Assembly (NCBI GenBank): GCA_046542355.1 | Contig: JBKHBN010000020.1 | Location: 1 to 32,192 of the forward strand | DNA: 32,192 bases | Source of the DNA: UBA1672 sp046542355 | GTDB taxonomy: Bacteria; Pseudomonadota; Alphaproteobacteria; Micavibrionales; Micavibrionaceae | Direction: 5' to 3' | In this document: positions 24,576 to 32,192 of the stretch, piece after piece | How the letters are laid out: the number at the start of each line of letters is the position of its first letter | Position numbering within the stretch: the first letter of the stretch is position 1 | Position numbers and translations under genes: made by a program | Notes under the pieces: model-generated | The model's database searches: none | What the model saw: the letters and a program-made list of their open reading frames with translations, nothing else | Told to the model about the DNA's origin: nothing

Positions 24576-25504
24576 TTTTGTTCTGATACAACTGGCGGAA
24601 AATCAGCCTCACCACCAGACCTAACCCATTCGGCCTTTTCTTCAATAGCAGCCGAGAGTTCCGGGCTTGTTGCGCGCGTTGCATAAAAACGCCCGCCATC
24701 TCCATCCGCATCATTCATAATATAAACCCCGTCAGCCGCATCCTCTCCAAAAGACAAAGATGTAAAATCATTTTCGATTGTACTACCTACCTGCATTTCT
24801 TGATAAGAATCCCTACTTGCATAAACATCTAATTTAACACTTCTTACCCCATCAGAAAGATGCTCCTCGAAATCACCATATCGCGAACCATGATTCGCGC
24901 CATAAAGAACAACCCCCTTCTCTCCTTCCGGAAGGGTCTTGTTAACAAATTCTGCCAATTCACGATCATCTGTGCGTGCTAACAAAGAGTCACGATATTG
25001 ATCCGAAAGAACCGTAATAAGCGCACTTCCTGTCAACCCCTGTTCAATATAATTCTCCTTTTCTTCTAAAAACTGCACCACTTCCGGTATACCATTACCA
25101 GGATCTGAAAAATGCACCATAATACCAGCTCGACCCATATTCTTAATAATATCGGCAATATCGGCAAGCTTTTCCTGTGCGTCTCTAAAAAGAGTCTCAT
25201 AACGATCGGAAATCATATTTCTCACAAACTCATCACTATTAATCCGACCACTGGCCAGATCGTCCGCATGGCTCTGATACACCTTGGGTGCTTCAAGAAA
25301 CATATTCGTCACACCCGACTCAGCCAACGTCTGAACCGCCTCAGGCGTAGCCATATACTCAAACAACTCAGCATCCCCGTGAAAACCATCCCCAACAATA
25401 ACAACATCCGCATCTGTGCTCTCATAAGCAACGCGGACAACATCACTCAAACCAATCTTGGCTTCACTGCGGAATTGCGGATCACTATACCCTTTTTTTA
25501 TCAT
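24530..25504 (-). CDS. Possible Tiki/EreA-like superfamily protein
   Basis: This 324-residue protein lies 101 bases downstream of holC. Features that suggest the EreA/ChaN-like (Tiki) fold are VVIVGDGFHGDAELFEYM with a GxxxHG-type turn, MFLEAPKVYQ, a central helical part, and GVVLYGANHGSRYGDFEEHL with a conserved-looking histidine. The C-terminal about 80 residues are acidic (DADGDGGRFYATRAT). No signal peptide is seen. Superfamily members include erythromycin esterases and haem-binding proteins, so the substrate cannot be guessed. The start at 25504 is the only ATG; a TTG lies at 25573. It is probably accessory, being unrelated to neighbouring holC and pheA. Confidence 0.55.
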   Translation of the reverse strand: MIKKGYSDPQFRSEAKIGLSDVVRVAYESTDADVVIVGDGFHGDAELFEYMATPEAVQTLAESGVTNMFLEAPKVYQSHADDLASGRINSDEFVRNMISDRYETLFRDAQEKLADIADIIKNMGRAGIMVHFSDPGNGIPEVVQFLEEKENYIEQGLTGSALITVLSDQYRDSLLARTDDRELAEFVNKTLPEGEKGVVLYGANHGSRYGDFEEHLSDGVRSVKLDVYASRDSYQEMQVGSTIENDFTSLSFGEDAADGVYIMNDADGDGGRFYATRATSPELSAAIEEKAEWVRSGGEADFPPVVSEQNYVSALNCPITFSGF

Positions 25505-25605
25505 GCCCCTAAGCCCGATACAAAAATAGAAACTTACAGCTCTATTATACCGAAAAGGGCAAATATATACCAATATTTATGGAAAAACATTATGCGGCAA
25601 ACTCG

Positions 25606-26061
25606 CTAGGCTTTATCCCACCTGCCCTGTTCATTTTGTCGCCAATACGTCACATCGAACCCTTTTTCCTTGTAGATCTTCCAGTTCTCCCGCGCACGTA
25701 CAACCGCGTCCGGGTCATGCCCGTCAAAAATCTCGCAACACAAGGAAAAATCAGCATGCATATCACTGTGCGCACCATGCCCGATAACCAGAACATCTGC
25801 ATCATTAGGGTTCTCATCCTTATGCGTTAACCATACAGGCTGCAAGGCAATACACGCGTCTTTTGTCGTCTTGGCTGAGCCATGGGGCAGAAAACTGGCA
25901 GGATGGAACGTCCATAAATGCTGGTCCAGAGCAGCAACCTCCCGTTCATCACCAAGTTTCACAACGATGCGTTTGCCCGCTTCATACGCTTTTAACAATA
26001 AAGATGGTAAAACATCATCCTGCGTACGTGTCTGAAGATGGTAAAACCGCACCTCACTCAT
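25606..26061 (-). CDS. holC: DNA polymerase III chi subunit
   Basis: This 151-residue protein matches HolC: MSEVRFYHLQTRTQDDVLPS, LLLKAYEAGKRIVVKLGDER, DQHLWTFHPASFLPHG and a C-terminal WKIYKEKGFDVTYWRQNEQG. Chi links the clamp loader to single-strand binding protein. GGTAAGG precedes the ATG. It follows pepA by 47 bases, the conserved pepA-holC pair. Confidence 0.95.
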   Translation of the reverse strand: MSEVRFYHLQTRTQDDVLPSLLLKAYEAGKRIVVKLGDEREVAALDQHLWTFHPASFLPHGSAKTTKDACIALQPVWLTHKDENPNDADVLVIGHGAHSDMHADFSLCCEIFDGHDPDAVVRARENWKIYKEKGFDVTYWRQNEQGRWDKA

Positions 26062-26108
26062 TGCCTTACCCCCAAACTCTCCCTACACAAACAAAAAACA
26101 CAACGATC

Positions 26109-27629
26109 CTATGTATTCTCATAATTCTGTTTAACCAGACGATCAAGAACGCGTACACCAAACCCTGTACCGTACTTTGGAACGGTATCTTTATCTTTCT
26201 TAATCCAGGCCATGCCGGCAATATCCAAATGCGCCCACGGCATACCCTCATCTATAAAATGCCATAAAAAGCCCGCCGCCGTGCACGATCCAGCGCCTTT
26301 ACCAACTTTGCTCATATTCTGTACGTCGGTAATCGTACCTTCCATCTCCTCCTTCCAGACCTCATCCAAAGGCATGCGCCACAAAAGCTCTCCCGTATCA
26401 CGACTGGCCTGCTCCAGCTTTGTCCACAAATCATCATCACTGGCAAATGTACCGCAATATTGGTGCCCCAGCGCGACAATAATGGCTCCGGTCAAGGTCG
26501 CCAGATCAATAATCAAACGGGGTTTATACACATCCTGTACGTATGCAAGAGCATCAGCCAGCACGAGCCGCCCCTCCGCATCTGTATTCAAAACCTCGAT
26601 CGTCTTGCCGCTATAGGATGTCAGAATATCAGCCGGACGATACGCACGCGCAGAAGGCATATTCTCGACAAGACCGACCACGCCAATCACATTAACCTTA
26701 GCCTTGCGCCCTGCCAGCGCAGCCATCAAACCAACCACAGCGGCAGAGCCGCCCATATCCATTTTCATATCTTCCATGCCCGCACCGGGCTTTAGAGATA
26801 TCCCGCCTGTATCAAACGTCACCCCCTTACCCACAAAAGCCAAAGGCGCATGATCGACAATCTTTTGCCCGCGCCAGCGCATCACCACCAGCCGCGGAGC
26901 ATGATCAGAGCCTTGCCCTACAGCAAGCAACGCCCCCATACCAAGCTTTTTCATTTTCTTCTCATCAAGAATATCAACTTCAACGCCCAAAGGCTTGAGC
27001 TTATCGGCAATGCGCTTGGCATAAACAGCCGGATAGAGCTGATTTGGCGGCTCATTCACAAGATCGCGCGCAAAAAACACGCCCTCAAGCACATGTGCCT
27101 GCTCTTCATACACAGCGCCCGCTATCGCGCTATCAAACACAACAAAATGCACGCTGGAGAGTTTTTCTTCTTCCAGCTCGCCCTCTTTTGCCGGTTTCTT
27201 AGACTTATACTGTTCAAAGCTGTAAGACCGCATCTGCATCCCCACAGCAATACTGGCCGCAATCTCACCGGCGCCCGACAGATCATTATCAATAAAAAAT
27301 TCAGCGCTGGTGATATTTTTACCATCCAGTTCCGCTGCCAGCTTCCCGCCCAGCGTTTCAGTCTTACTCTGATCCAGCTCTGCCTTCTCCCCGCACCCAA
27401 GCAACACCGCATAACCATAAGGCGCGCCTTCGGGCAACATCAGCAATTCAACCTGCCCGAACTTACCGGTAAAACGCCTGGTTTGATCGAGCACATGATC
27501 AATATACCCCTTTGCTTCATAATTAAGGGAAGCAACCGGAGGGCTGGGAAATTTGTCCTTGTAAAAACAAACCACCACGACATCAGTATTTTTATGCGGC
27601 GCTTTAGAAAATGAAATATCCAGTGTCAT
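26109..27629 (-). CDS. pepA: Leucyl aminopeptidase (M17)
   Basis: This 506-residue cytosolic metallo-aminopeptidase removes N-terminal residues from peptides. The N-terminal regulatory domain spans about 1-180. The catalytic domain has VGKGVTFDTGGISLKPGAGM, the M17 signature NTDAEGRL and DLATLTGAIIVALG, giving the two-metal ligands. The length is normal. In some bacteria PepA also binds DNA in site-specific recombination; nothing here decides that. It is divergent from lptF and upstream of holC. Confidence 0.97.
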   Translation of the reverse strand: MTLDISFSKAPHKNTDVVVVCFYKDKFPSPPVASLNYEAKGYIDHVLDQTRRFTGKFGQVELLMLPEGAPYGYAVLLGCGEKAELDQSKTETLGGKLAAELDGKNITSAEFFIDNDLSGAGEIAASIAVGMQMRSYSFEQYKSKKPAKEGELEEEKLSSVHFVVFDSAIAGAVYEEQAHVLEGVFFARDLVNEPPNQLYPAVYAKRIADKLKPLGVEVDILDEKKMKKLGMGALLAVGQGSDHAPRLVVMRWRGQKIVDHAPLAFVGKGVTFDTGGISLKPGAGMEDMKMDMGGSAAVVGLMAALAGRKAKVNVIGVVGLVENMPSARAYRPADILTSYSGKTIEVLNTDAEGRLVLADALAYVQDVYKPRLIIDLATLTGAIIVALGHQYCGTFASDDDLWTKLEQASRDTGELLWRMPLDEVWKEEMEGTITDVQNMSKVGKGAGSCTAAGFLWHFIDEGMPWAHLDIAGMAWIKKDKDTVPKYGTGFGVRVLDRLVKQNYENT

Positions 27630-27788
27630 AATAATAATCCTTTAAACAATATCCGTCGTCTCAAAGCGTGCGAACACACTCCAGAGAATGTCATCACGCG
27701 TTATCTAAGAATTGCGTTGGCCGCAAAGCCTTCATAGTATAGTCTCTCACAAGGAAATGGCTAGAGCGTATGAACAAGAAAAAACATC

Positions 27789-28967
27789 ATGAAAACATTT
27801 GACCTGTATTTATTTAAGAATTTAATCATCGCCACTGCCTTTACTGCCGTGGTTCTGACATTTATCATTTTCCTTACACAATCACTGCGATTTCTGGAAA
27901 TTGTTATGAATGCCGGATCTTCGGGCACAACCTTCTGGATTTTAACCGCTCTGGCGCTGCCGCGTTTTTTTGAAGTTATTCTTCCTATTTCCCTTATGGC
28001 ATCAACCCTCTTCATATATAACAAATTCACCCTTGATTCCGAGCTTGTCGCTATGCGCGGTATGGGACGTTCTCCTTTTGATCTGAGCAAGCCTGCTCTG
28101 GCTCTGGGCGCAATTATAACCATAATCCTTTGGGGAATCACCATGTGGGGCGCACCGCTCTCCCTATCCAGAATGCAACAGATGCGCCAAAACCTGAAAG
28201 CCGAATTTTCTAACTTTTTATTCAAGGAAGAAGTCTTTAACGCCGCCGGAAAAGGGCTGACTGTCTATATCAGCGAAAAACATGAAAACGGAGAATTACA
28301 TGGCCTGATGATTCACGACACCCGCGACCCCACAAAGCCGCCATCAACAGTTCTGGCAAAACGCGGCATGATCGTATCTACACCTGAAGGTCATCAAGTG
28401 ATCGTATTTAACGGCTCCAGACAGGAATTTAACCCCAAATCACGCACATTACAAAAATTGGCCTTTGAACGCTATACTATTGACCTGCCGGAAAACAAAG
28501 CGGTAAGCAAACGCTGGGCTGAGCCTGACGAACGCACCATCAGCCAGCTCCTGAAACCAGACACACAAAACAAAAGAGACATGGAAAACATACGCGAATT
28601 CAATGTTGAGATTCACCGGCGCTTCACCGCCCCGCTTCTCGCATTAAGCCTCCCTGTCATAGCGCTGCTATCCCTCCTTCTGGGATCGCTTGATCGCCGC
28701 GGTCAAGCAAAACGCATCGCTATCGCCATTATCACAATTATCCTGATTGAGGGCTTATTTCTGGCGTCATACAACCTTGCCCGTAACAACAATTTTGGAC
28801 TTATCCTGATGTATGTTTTATCTTTCGCTCCGATCAGCCTTGGTCTGTTTTTTCTCGATAGCCGCTCGGAAGAAAAACGCGCCAAAATAACCGCCTTCTT
28901 CAAGGACATCACAAAAAGCATCAAAAGCCTGATTCACACAAAATTCAGCGGAGAGCACTCACCATGA
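27789..28967 (+). CDS. lptF: LPS export permease LptF
   Basis: This 392-residue inner-membrane protein is half of the LptFG permease driven by LptB. It has N-terminal helices (about 10-30 and 55-75), another near 108-126, a periplasmic jellyroll (about 130-260; GLTVYISEKHENGELHGLMI) and three C-terminal helices (about 277-360). The family motif LVAMRGMGRSP lies on the coupling loop. It starts a plus-strand pair divergent from pepA and ends in an ATGA overlap with lptG. Confidence 0.95.
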   Translation: MKTFDLYLFKNLIIATAFTAVVLTFIIFLTQSLRFLEIVMNAGSSGTTFWILTALALPRFFEVILPISLMASTLFIYNKFTLDSELVAMRGMGRSPFDLSKPALALGAIITIILWGITMWGAPLSLSRMQQMRQNLKAEFSNFLFKEEVFNAAGKGLTVYISEKHENGELHGLMIHDTRDPTKPPSTVLAKRGMIVSTPEGHQVIVFNGSRQEFNPKSRTLQKLAFERYTIDLPENKAVSKRWAEPDERTISQLLKPDTQNKRDMENIREFNVEIHRRFTAPLLALSLPVIALLSLLLGSLDRRGQAKRIAIAIITIILIEGLFLASYNLARNNNFGLILMYVLSFAPISLGLFFLDSRSEEKRAKITAFFKDITKSIKSLIHTKFSGEHSP

Positions 28968-30139
28968 TGAAAGTCACCCTCACCCTGAGCCAGTATCTTG
29001 CCAAACGCTATATATTAAACCTGCTGCTATTACTGGTCGGTTTATTATCCATTGTATATCTGTTTGATACAGTTGAACTCATCCGCCGTGCAAGCAAACA
29101 CGCAGATGTCCCTATTTCTCTGGTTCTAAAAATGGGACTGTTAAAGCTCCCTGAAGTTGGTCAAACATTACTGCCTTTTGCCATCCTGTTCAGCGCCATG
29201 TACACTTTCTGGCAACTTACGCGCCGTTATGAGCTTATTGTTGTACGCTCCTCCGGTTTCTCCGTATGGCAATTCCTCCTGCCTATGGCCATAATCGGCA
29301 TTATATTTGGGGCGCTACAAATGGCTGTCATCAACCCGATAGGAGCGGTCTTTATCAGTAAGTTTGAGGATATGGAACGCATTCACCTCAAGCGCGAGAA
29401 AAACCAGATTGCTGTCTTTGAAGAAGGGCTATGGCTCCGCCAACCCGTATTAATCAACACCTCATCTATAACCAACAACGACAACGAACGCGACATTGAG
29501 ACGAGACAAGCCCAGACATCAGCGCTGCTTGAGGGGTATGTCGTTATCCATGCCCAGAAAATAGAACAACCGCAATGGCTTATAAGAAATGTAACGGTTT
29601 TCTATTTCACACAAGACAATGATTTTCTTCAGCGTATAGACGCCAAAACAGCAAAACTGGAGAATAATTACTGGCATTTCGATGATGTCACAATTCATAA
29701 AAAAGACGCGCCTCTTGATAGTGTCCCACAATATGAACTCCCTACAAAGCTGACCATCCGTGATATTCAAGACAGCTTTTCTTCTCCTGAAAGCATGTCC
29801 TTTTGGAAGCTCCCGGCCTACATAAGAACACTGGAGCAAACCGGATTTGATGCCACGCGCCTCAAGATCTACTACCACACCCTTCTATCCCAGCCCCTGA
29901 TGTTCTGCGCCATGATTCTCCTTGCCGCAGCCGTATCCATGCGCCCGCCCCGCTCACGCGGCACATTCATCCTGATCACCAGTGGCGTATTTTTGGGCTT
30001 TATAATTTTTTTCCTCTCAAGCTTCCTTCAAGCTATGGGATCATCGCAGCAAATTCCCATTCTTCTGGCCGCATGGTCACCTGCTCTAATTACTTTTTTG
30101 CTGGGTCTGTCCGTCATGATGAATCTCGAAGACGGTTAA
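28964..30139 (+). CDS. lptG: LPS export permease LptG
   Basis: This 391-residue partner of LptF has the same plan: N-terminal helices, the coupling loop ELIVVRSSGFSVWQFLLP, a periplasmic domain with LWLRQPVLINTSSI and VTVFYFTQDNDFLQRIDAKT, and C-terminal helices (PLMFCAMILLAAAVSMRPPR). The start codon overlaps the lptF stop (ATGA), indicating coupled translation. A second in-frame ATG follows immediately. Confidence 0.95.
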   Translation: MMKVTLTLSQYLAKRYILNLLLLLVGLLSIVYLFDTVELIRRASKHADVPISLVLKMGLLKLPEVGQTLLPFAILFSAMYTFWQLTRRYELIVVRSSGFSVWQFLLPMAIIGIIFGALQMAVINPIGAVFISKFEDMERIHLKREKNQIAVFEEGLWLRQPVLINTSSITNNDNERDIETRQAQTSALLEGYVVIHAQKIEQPQWLIRNVTVFYFTQDNDFLQRIDAKTAKLENNYWHFDDVTIHKKDAPLDSVPQYELPTKLTIRDIQDSFSSPESMSFWKLPAYIRTLEQTGFDATRLKIYYHTLLSQPLMFCAMILLAAAVSMRPPRSRGTFILITSGVFLGFIIFFLSSFLQAMGSSQQIPILLAAWSPALITFLLGLSVMMNLEDG

Positions 30140-30305
30140 AAACAGATTTTCTGTGCCAGAAATAGCTGTAAATTACTATAAGATATTCCCCAATGGACAA
30201 TTTAGTAGTAACATCACGTTTCTGGCTTCCTCACTTAAAGTCTGTATCTGTATAGACTTGCGATGGCAAAAATATAAAACGTAAAACGACAAGATTAAAT
30301 TAAGA

Positions 30306-31160
30306 ATGAACACAATGTTAACCTGTAGCGCTCCTTATAAACAAAACCATAAACAAAACCGCAAAAGATCCCTGCATTCACGGCTCGCAAGCGCCATAAT
30401 TTATACCCTCATGATTATCTGCCTGAGCAGCTGCGCTAGCCCCAAACGTTCTGAAATAATGGAAAAAGGCAGCACAATACACGATCCTTATGAAGGCTAT
30501 AATCGCGCAATAAGCAGCTTTAACCAGAAATTTGATAATATCGTGATTAACCCTGCCATTAAGGGATACCGCGCCGCAACGCCCGCACCGGTTCGTCAAG
30601 GCATACGCAATTTTATGAATAATCTGGGCGCTCCGGCAATCTTGATAAACCAGATCCTGCAAGGAGACGTCAAGGGCGCAGAAAACGTCATTGTACGTAC
30701 AGTTGTAAACACCACCATCGGCATAGGCGGAATCTTCGATGTCGCAGCCTATGAAGGCATTCCATACGAGCCCGAAGATTTCGGTCAGACGCTGGCCATA
30801 TGGGGCGTTGAAAACGGACCTTACATTGTTGTCCCTTTTATCGGAGCATCCACTCTAAGGGATTACGCCGGATATTTCGTTGATTCTTTCATAGATCCTT
30901 TAGGATATTACACCTCGAATATAGACAAGGAAGAACTGGGATACATCAAAACAGGCGTAAGTTTCTTCCTCCTCAAAGAGTCCTTTTACGATACTATGAG
31001 CGAGCTGGAGCGTAGTTCATTCGACTACTACACAGTGATGAGAAGCTCTTACTACCAGTACAGAAAGTCTCTCATCTTTGATCTGTCAACTTCAATGAGA
31101 AAAACAAGCAAAAGTTATGAGGATTTACCCGACATGCCCGACTTCGATGATCAAGAATAA
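30306..31160 (+). CDS. mlaA: MlaA (VacJ) outer-membrane lipoprotein
   Basis: This 284-residue lipoprotein removes misplaced phospholipids from the outer leaflet of the outer membrane. It has a long basic N-terminal part, a hydrophobic stretch (28-40) and a lipobox LSSC with the lipidated C43. The MlaA domain (about 58-240) has DPYEGYNRAISSFNQKFDN, PVRQGIRNFMNNLGAPAILI, LQGDVKGAENVIVRTVVNTT and EDFGQTLAIWGVENGPYIVV. The signal region is longer than usual; a later start may exist. The MlaC gene follows on the same strand. Confidence 0.95.
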   Translation: MNTMLTCSAPYKQNHKQNRKRSLHSRLASAIIYTLMIICLSSCASPKRSEIMEKGSTIHDPYEGYNRAISSFNQKFDNIVINPAIKGYRAATPAPVRQGIRNFMNNLGAPAILINQILQGDVKGAENVIVRTVVNTTIGIGGIFDVAAYEGIPYEPEDFGQTLAIWGVENGPYIVVPFIGASTLRDYAGYFVDSFIDPLGYYTSNIDKEELGYIKTGVSFFLLKESFYDTMSELERSSFDYYTVMRSSYYQYRKSLIFDLSTSMRKTSKSYEDLPDMPDFDDQE

Positions 31161-31386
31161 ATTACATCATACTAATACATCTCTCTGTAATCATTAACCT
31201 TTGCTATATATGGCAAAGCACCGCCGACATCTATGCTCTTAAAAAAAGGAGCACATTCAAAAAATAAATGCAAAGAACTATAATTACGATGTATAACAAA
31301 AACTACTGCAGAGTCCGAACAAATTTATGCAACCGCATTCTGCTAAAATACTTTTAAATATTATGCATAAGTTATAGGAGCAAAAA

Positions 31387-32067
31387 TTGAACAAGAAGAA
31401 AAATTTACTTTTATCTGCAAGCACATACGCGGTATCAGTCCTATTAGGACTCACAGCAGCTCCTATAACAGCGAATGCATCAAAGCTTTTACCACCCGAA
31501 AACCCCCGCTCTGTTGCTTTTATAAAGAAATGCATAAGCACAACAGCATCACTATCACAAGAATCAAAAGATTTCATCAAAGAGGTTGCTGAACGCGGCA
31601 TTGGATTTCTAAAAAACGAAGAACTCACCGAAGAAGAGCGCAGACAAGAATTCCGCAATATGCTCAAAAATAACTTTGACATGAATACGATTGGCCGTTT
31701 TGCTCTTGGCCGTTACTGGAGAAGTGCCAGCCCGGCACAACAGGAAGAATATCTTGGCCTTTTTGAAAGCATGATCGTAGAAATATATTCACGCCGCTTT
31801 GGAGACTACAACGGAGAAAAATTCGAAATACTCTCTGCAAGGGAGCTTGGAAAAACAGATGTGATCGTATCATCTAGGATTGTTCCCAAAAACAATGTAC
31901 CAATTGCTCTGGACTGGCGCGTACGCCAAAAAAAAGGACGCTTTGTAATCATCGATGTCATGGTAGAAGGCGTTAGCATGGCTTTAACACAACGCTCTGA
32001 TTTTGCTTCTGTAATACAGCGGGGGGGCGGAAATATTGACGTCCTGCTCAACCACCTGCGCCAATAA
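31387..32067 (+). CDS. mlaC: MlaC-type phospholipid-binding periplasmic protein
   Basis: This 226-residue protein carries phospholipid between MlaA and the inner-membrane MlaFEDB complex. It has a signal peptide (about 1-32, ending near ANA) and the MlaC/Ttg2D domain: NNFDMNTIGRFALGRYWRSA, YLGLFESMIVEIYSRRFGDY, SRIVPKNNVPIALDWRVRQK and VIDVMVEGVSMALTQRSDFA. The start is TTG at 31387 with a strong TAGGAG site (31375-31380). No mlaDEF genes are in view. mlaA and mlaC are 226 bases apart. Confidence 0.93.
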   Translation: MNKKKNLLLSASTYAVSVLLGLTAAPITANASKLLPPENPRSVAFIKKCISTTASLSQESKDFIKEVAERGIGFLKNEELTEEERRQEFRNMLKNNFDMNTIGRFALGRYWRSASPAQQEEYLGLFESMIVEIYSRRFGDYNGEKFEILSARELGKTDVIVSSRIVPKNNVPIALDWRVRQKKGRFVIIDVMVEGVSMALTQRSDFASVIQRGGGNIDVLLNHLRQ

Positions 32068-32113
32068 CGCGATAAAAAGTGACCCAGCCCCAATAAACAA
32101 GCCCGGCACAGAC

Positions 32114-32139
32114 GAAAAAGCACCTAAACCTGCTTTTTC
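32114..32139. terminator. Hairpin after mlaC, possible terminator
   Basis: GAAAAAGCA (32114-32122) pairs perfectly with TGCTTTTTC (32131-32139) around an eight-base loop, 47 bases beyond the mlaC stop. The T run lies inside the stem, so it is a weaker terminator design. A second inverted repeat, CCGTAAC (32139-32145) with GTTACGG (32165-32171), follows directly. No gene is recognised from 32068 to the window end. Confidence 0.4.
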
Positions 32140-32192
32140 CGTAACCGTCCGGTGAAGGCCGCCTGTTACGGTGATGTTGCTTTTGGTACATT

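Noticed and set aside
26850..27614. 254-residue frame antisense to pepA
   Set aside because: It is a shadow of the aminopeptidase gene with biased composition.
30238..30259. AAGTCT/AGACTT inverted repeat upstream of mlaA
   Set aside because: The six-base arms are too short to claim an operator without conservation data.
31806..32123. 105-residue frame antisense to mlaC
   Set aside because: It is a shadow of the well-supported MlaC gene.
32139..32171. Inverted repeat at the right edge considered as a riboswitch (FMN or cobalamin type)
   Set aside because: I could not match the conserved boxes of either class, and the window ends before any downstream gene.

Overview
The window looks like a chromosomal segment of an alphaproteobacterium with moderate-to-low GC. 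The evidence is the gene order rnd-kdsD-lptC-lptA-lptB ... rpoN-hpf-ptsN, a small heat-shock gene followed by a DUF1150 gene, an alphaproteobacterial-style prephenate dehydratase, a compact one-domain RNase D, and CtrA-type TTAA-N7-TTAA sites. I cannot name the genus. A free-living Rhodospirillales- or Micavibrio-like lineage is my best guess, by inference only.

Layout. (1) 0.2-1.3 kb, plus strand: a zf-CHCC zinc-finger protein, an Hsp20 chaperone and a DUF1150 protein. (2) 1.3-10.2 kb, minus strand: an envelope and regulation cluster read rnd, kdsD, lptC, lptA, lptB, then (after an inserted secreted DUF1566 gene and a dyad repeat) rpoN, hpf, ptsN. The PtsN protein lacks its phospho-acceptor histidine. 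(3) 10.5-15.7 kb, plus strand: a response regulator with a degenerate GGDEF domain that keeps its c-di-GMP inhibitory site, then a Wza-like exporter, a Wzc-like chain-length/tyrosine-kinase protein and two unknown membrane proteins. (4) 15.8-19.9 kb, minus strand: ftsK, lolA, recR. (5) 19.9-23.4 kb: an accessory stretch with tandem CtrA-type boxes, orphan small genes, a broken small gene, and a 614-residue protein combining an HExxH motif with glycine-zipper membrane segments. (6) 23.4-27.6 kb, minus strand: pepA, holC, a possible Tiki/EreA-like protein and pheA. (7) 27.8-32.1 kb, plus strand: lptF, lptG, mlaA, mlaC.

Much of the core content serves outer-membrane building: LptA/B/C/F/G export LPS, KdsD makes the Kdo precursor, LolA carries lipoproteins and MlaA/MlaC handle phospholipid transport. 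The most unusual material is the HExxH/glycine-zipper gene coupled to a broken partner (21.2-23.4 kb), the degenerate-GGDEF regulator next to an export locus that has no glycosyltransferases, and the histidine-less PtsN.
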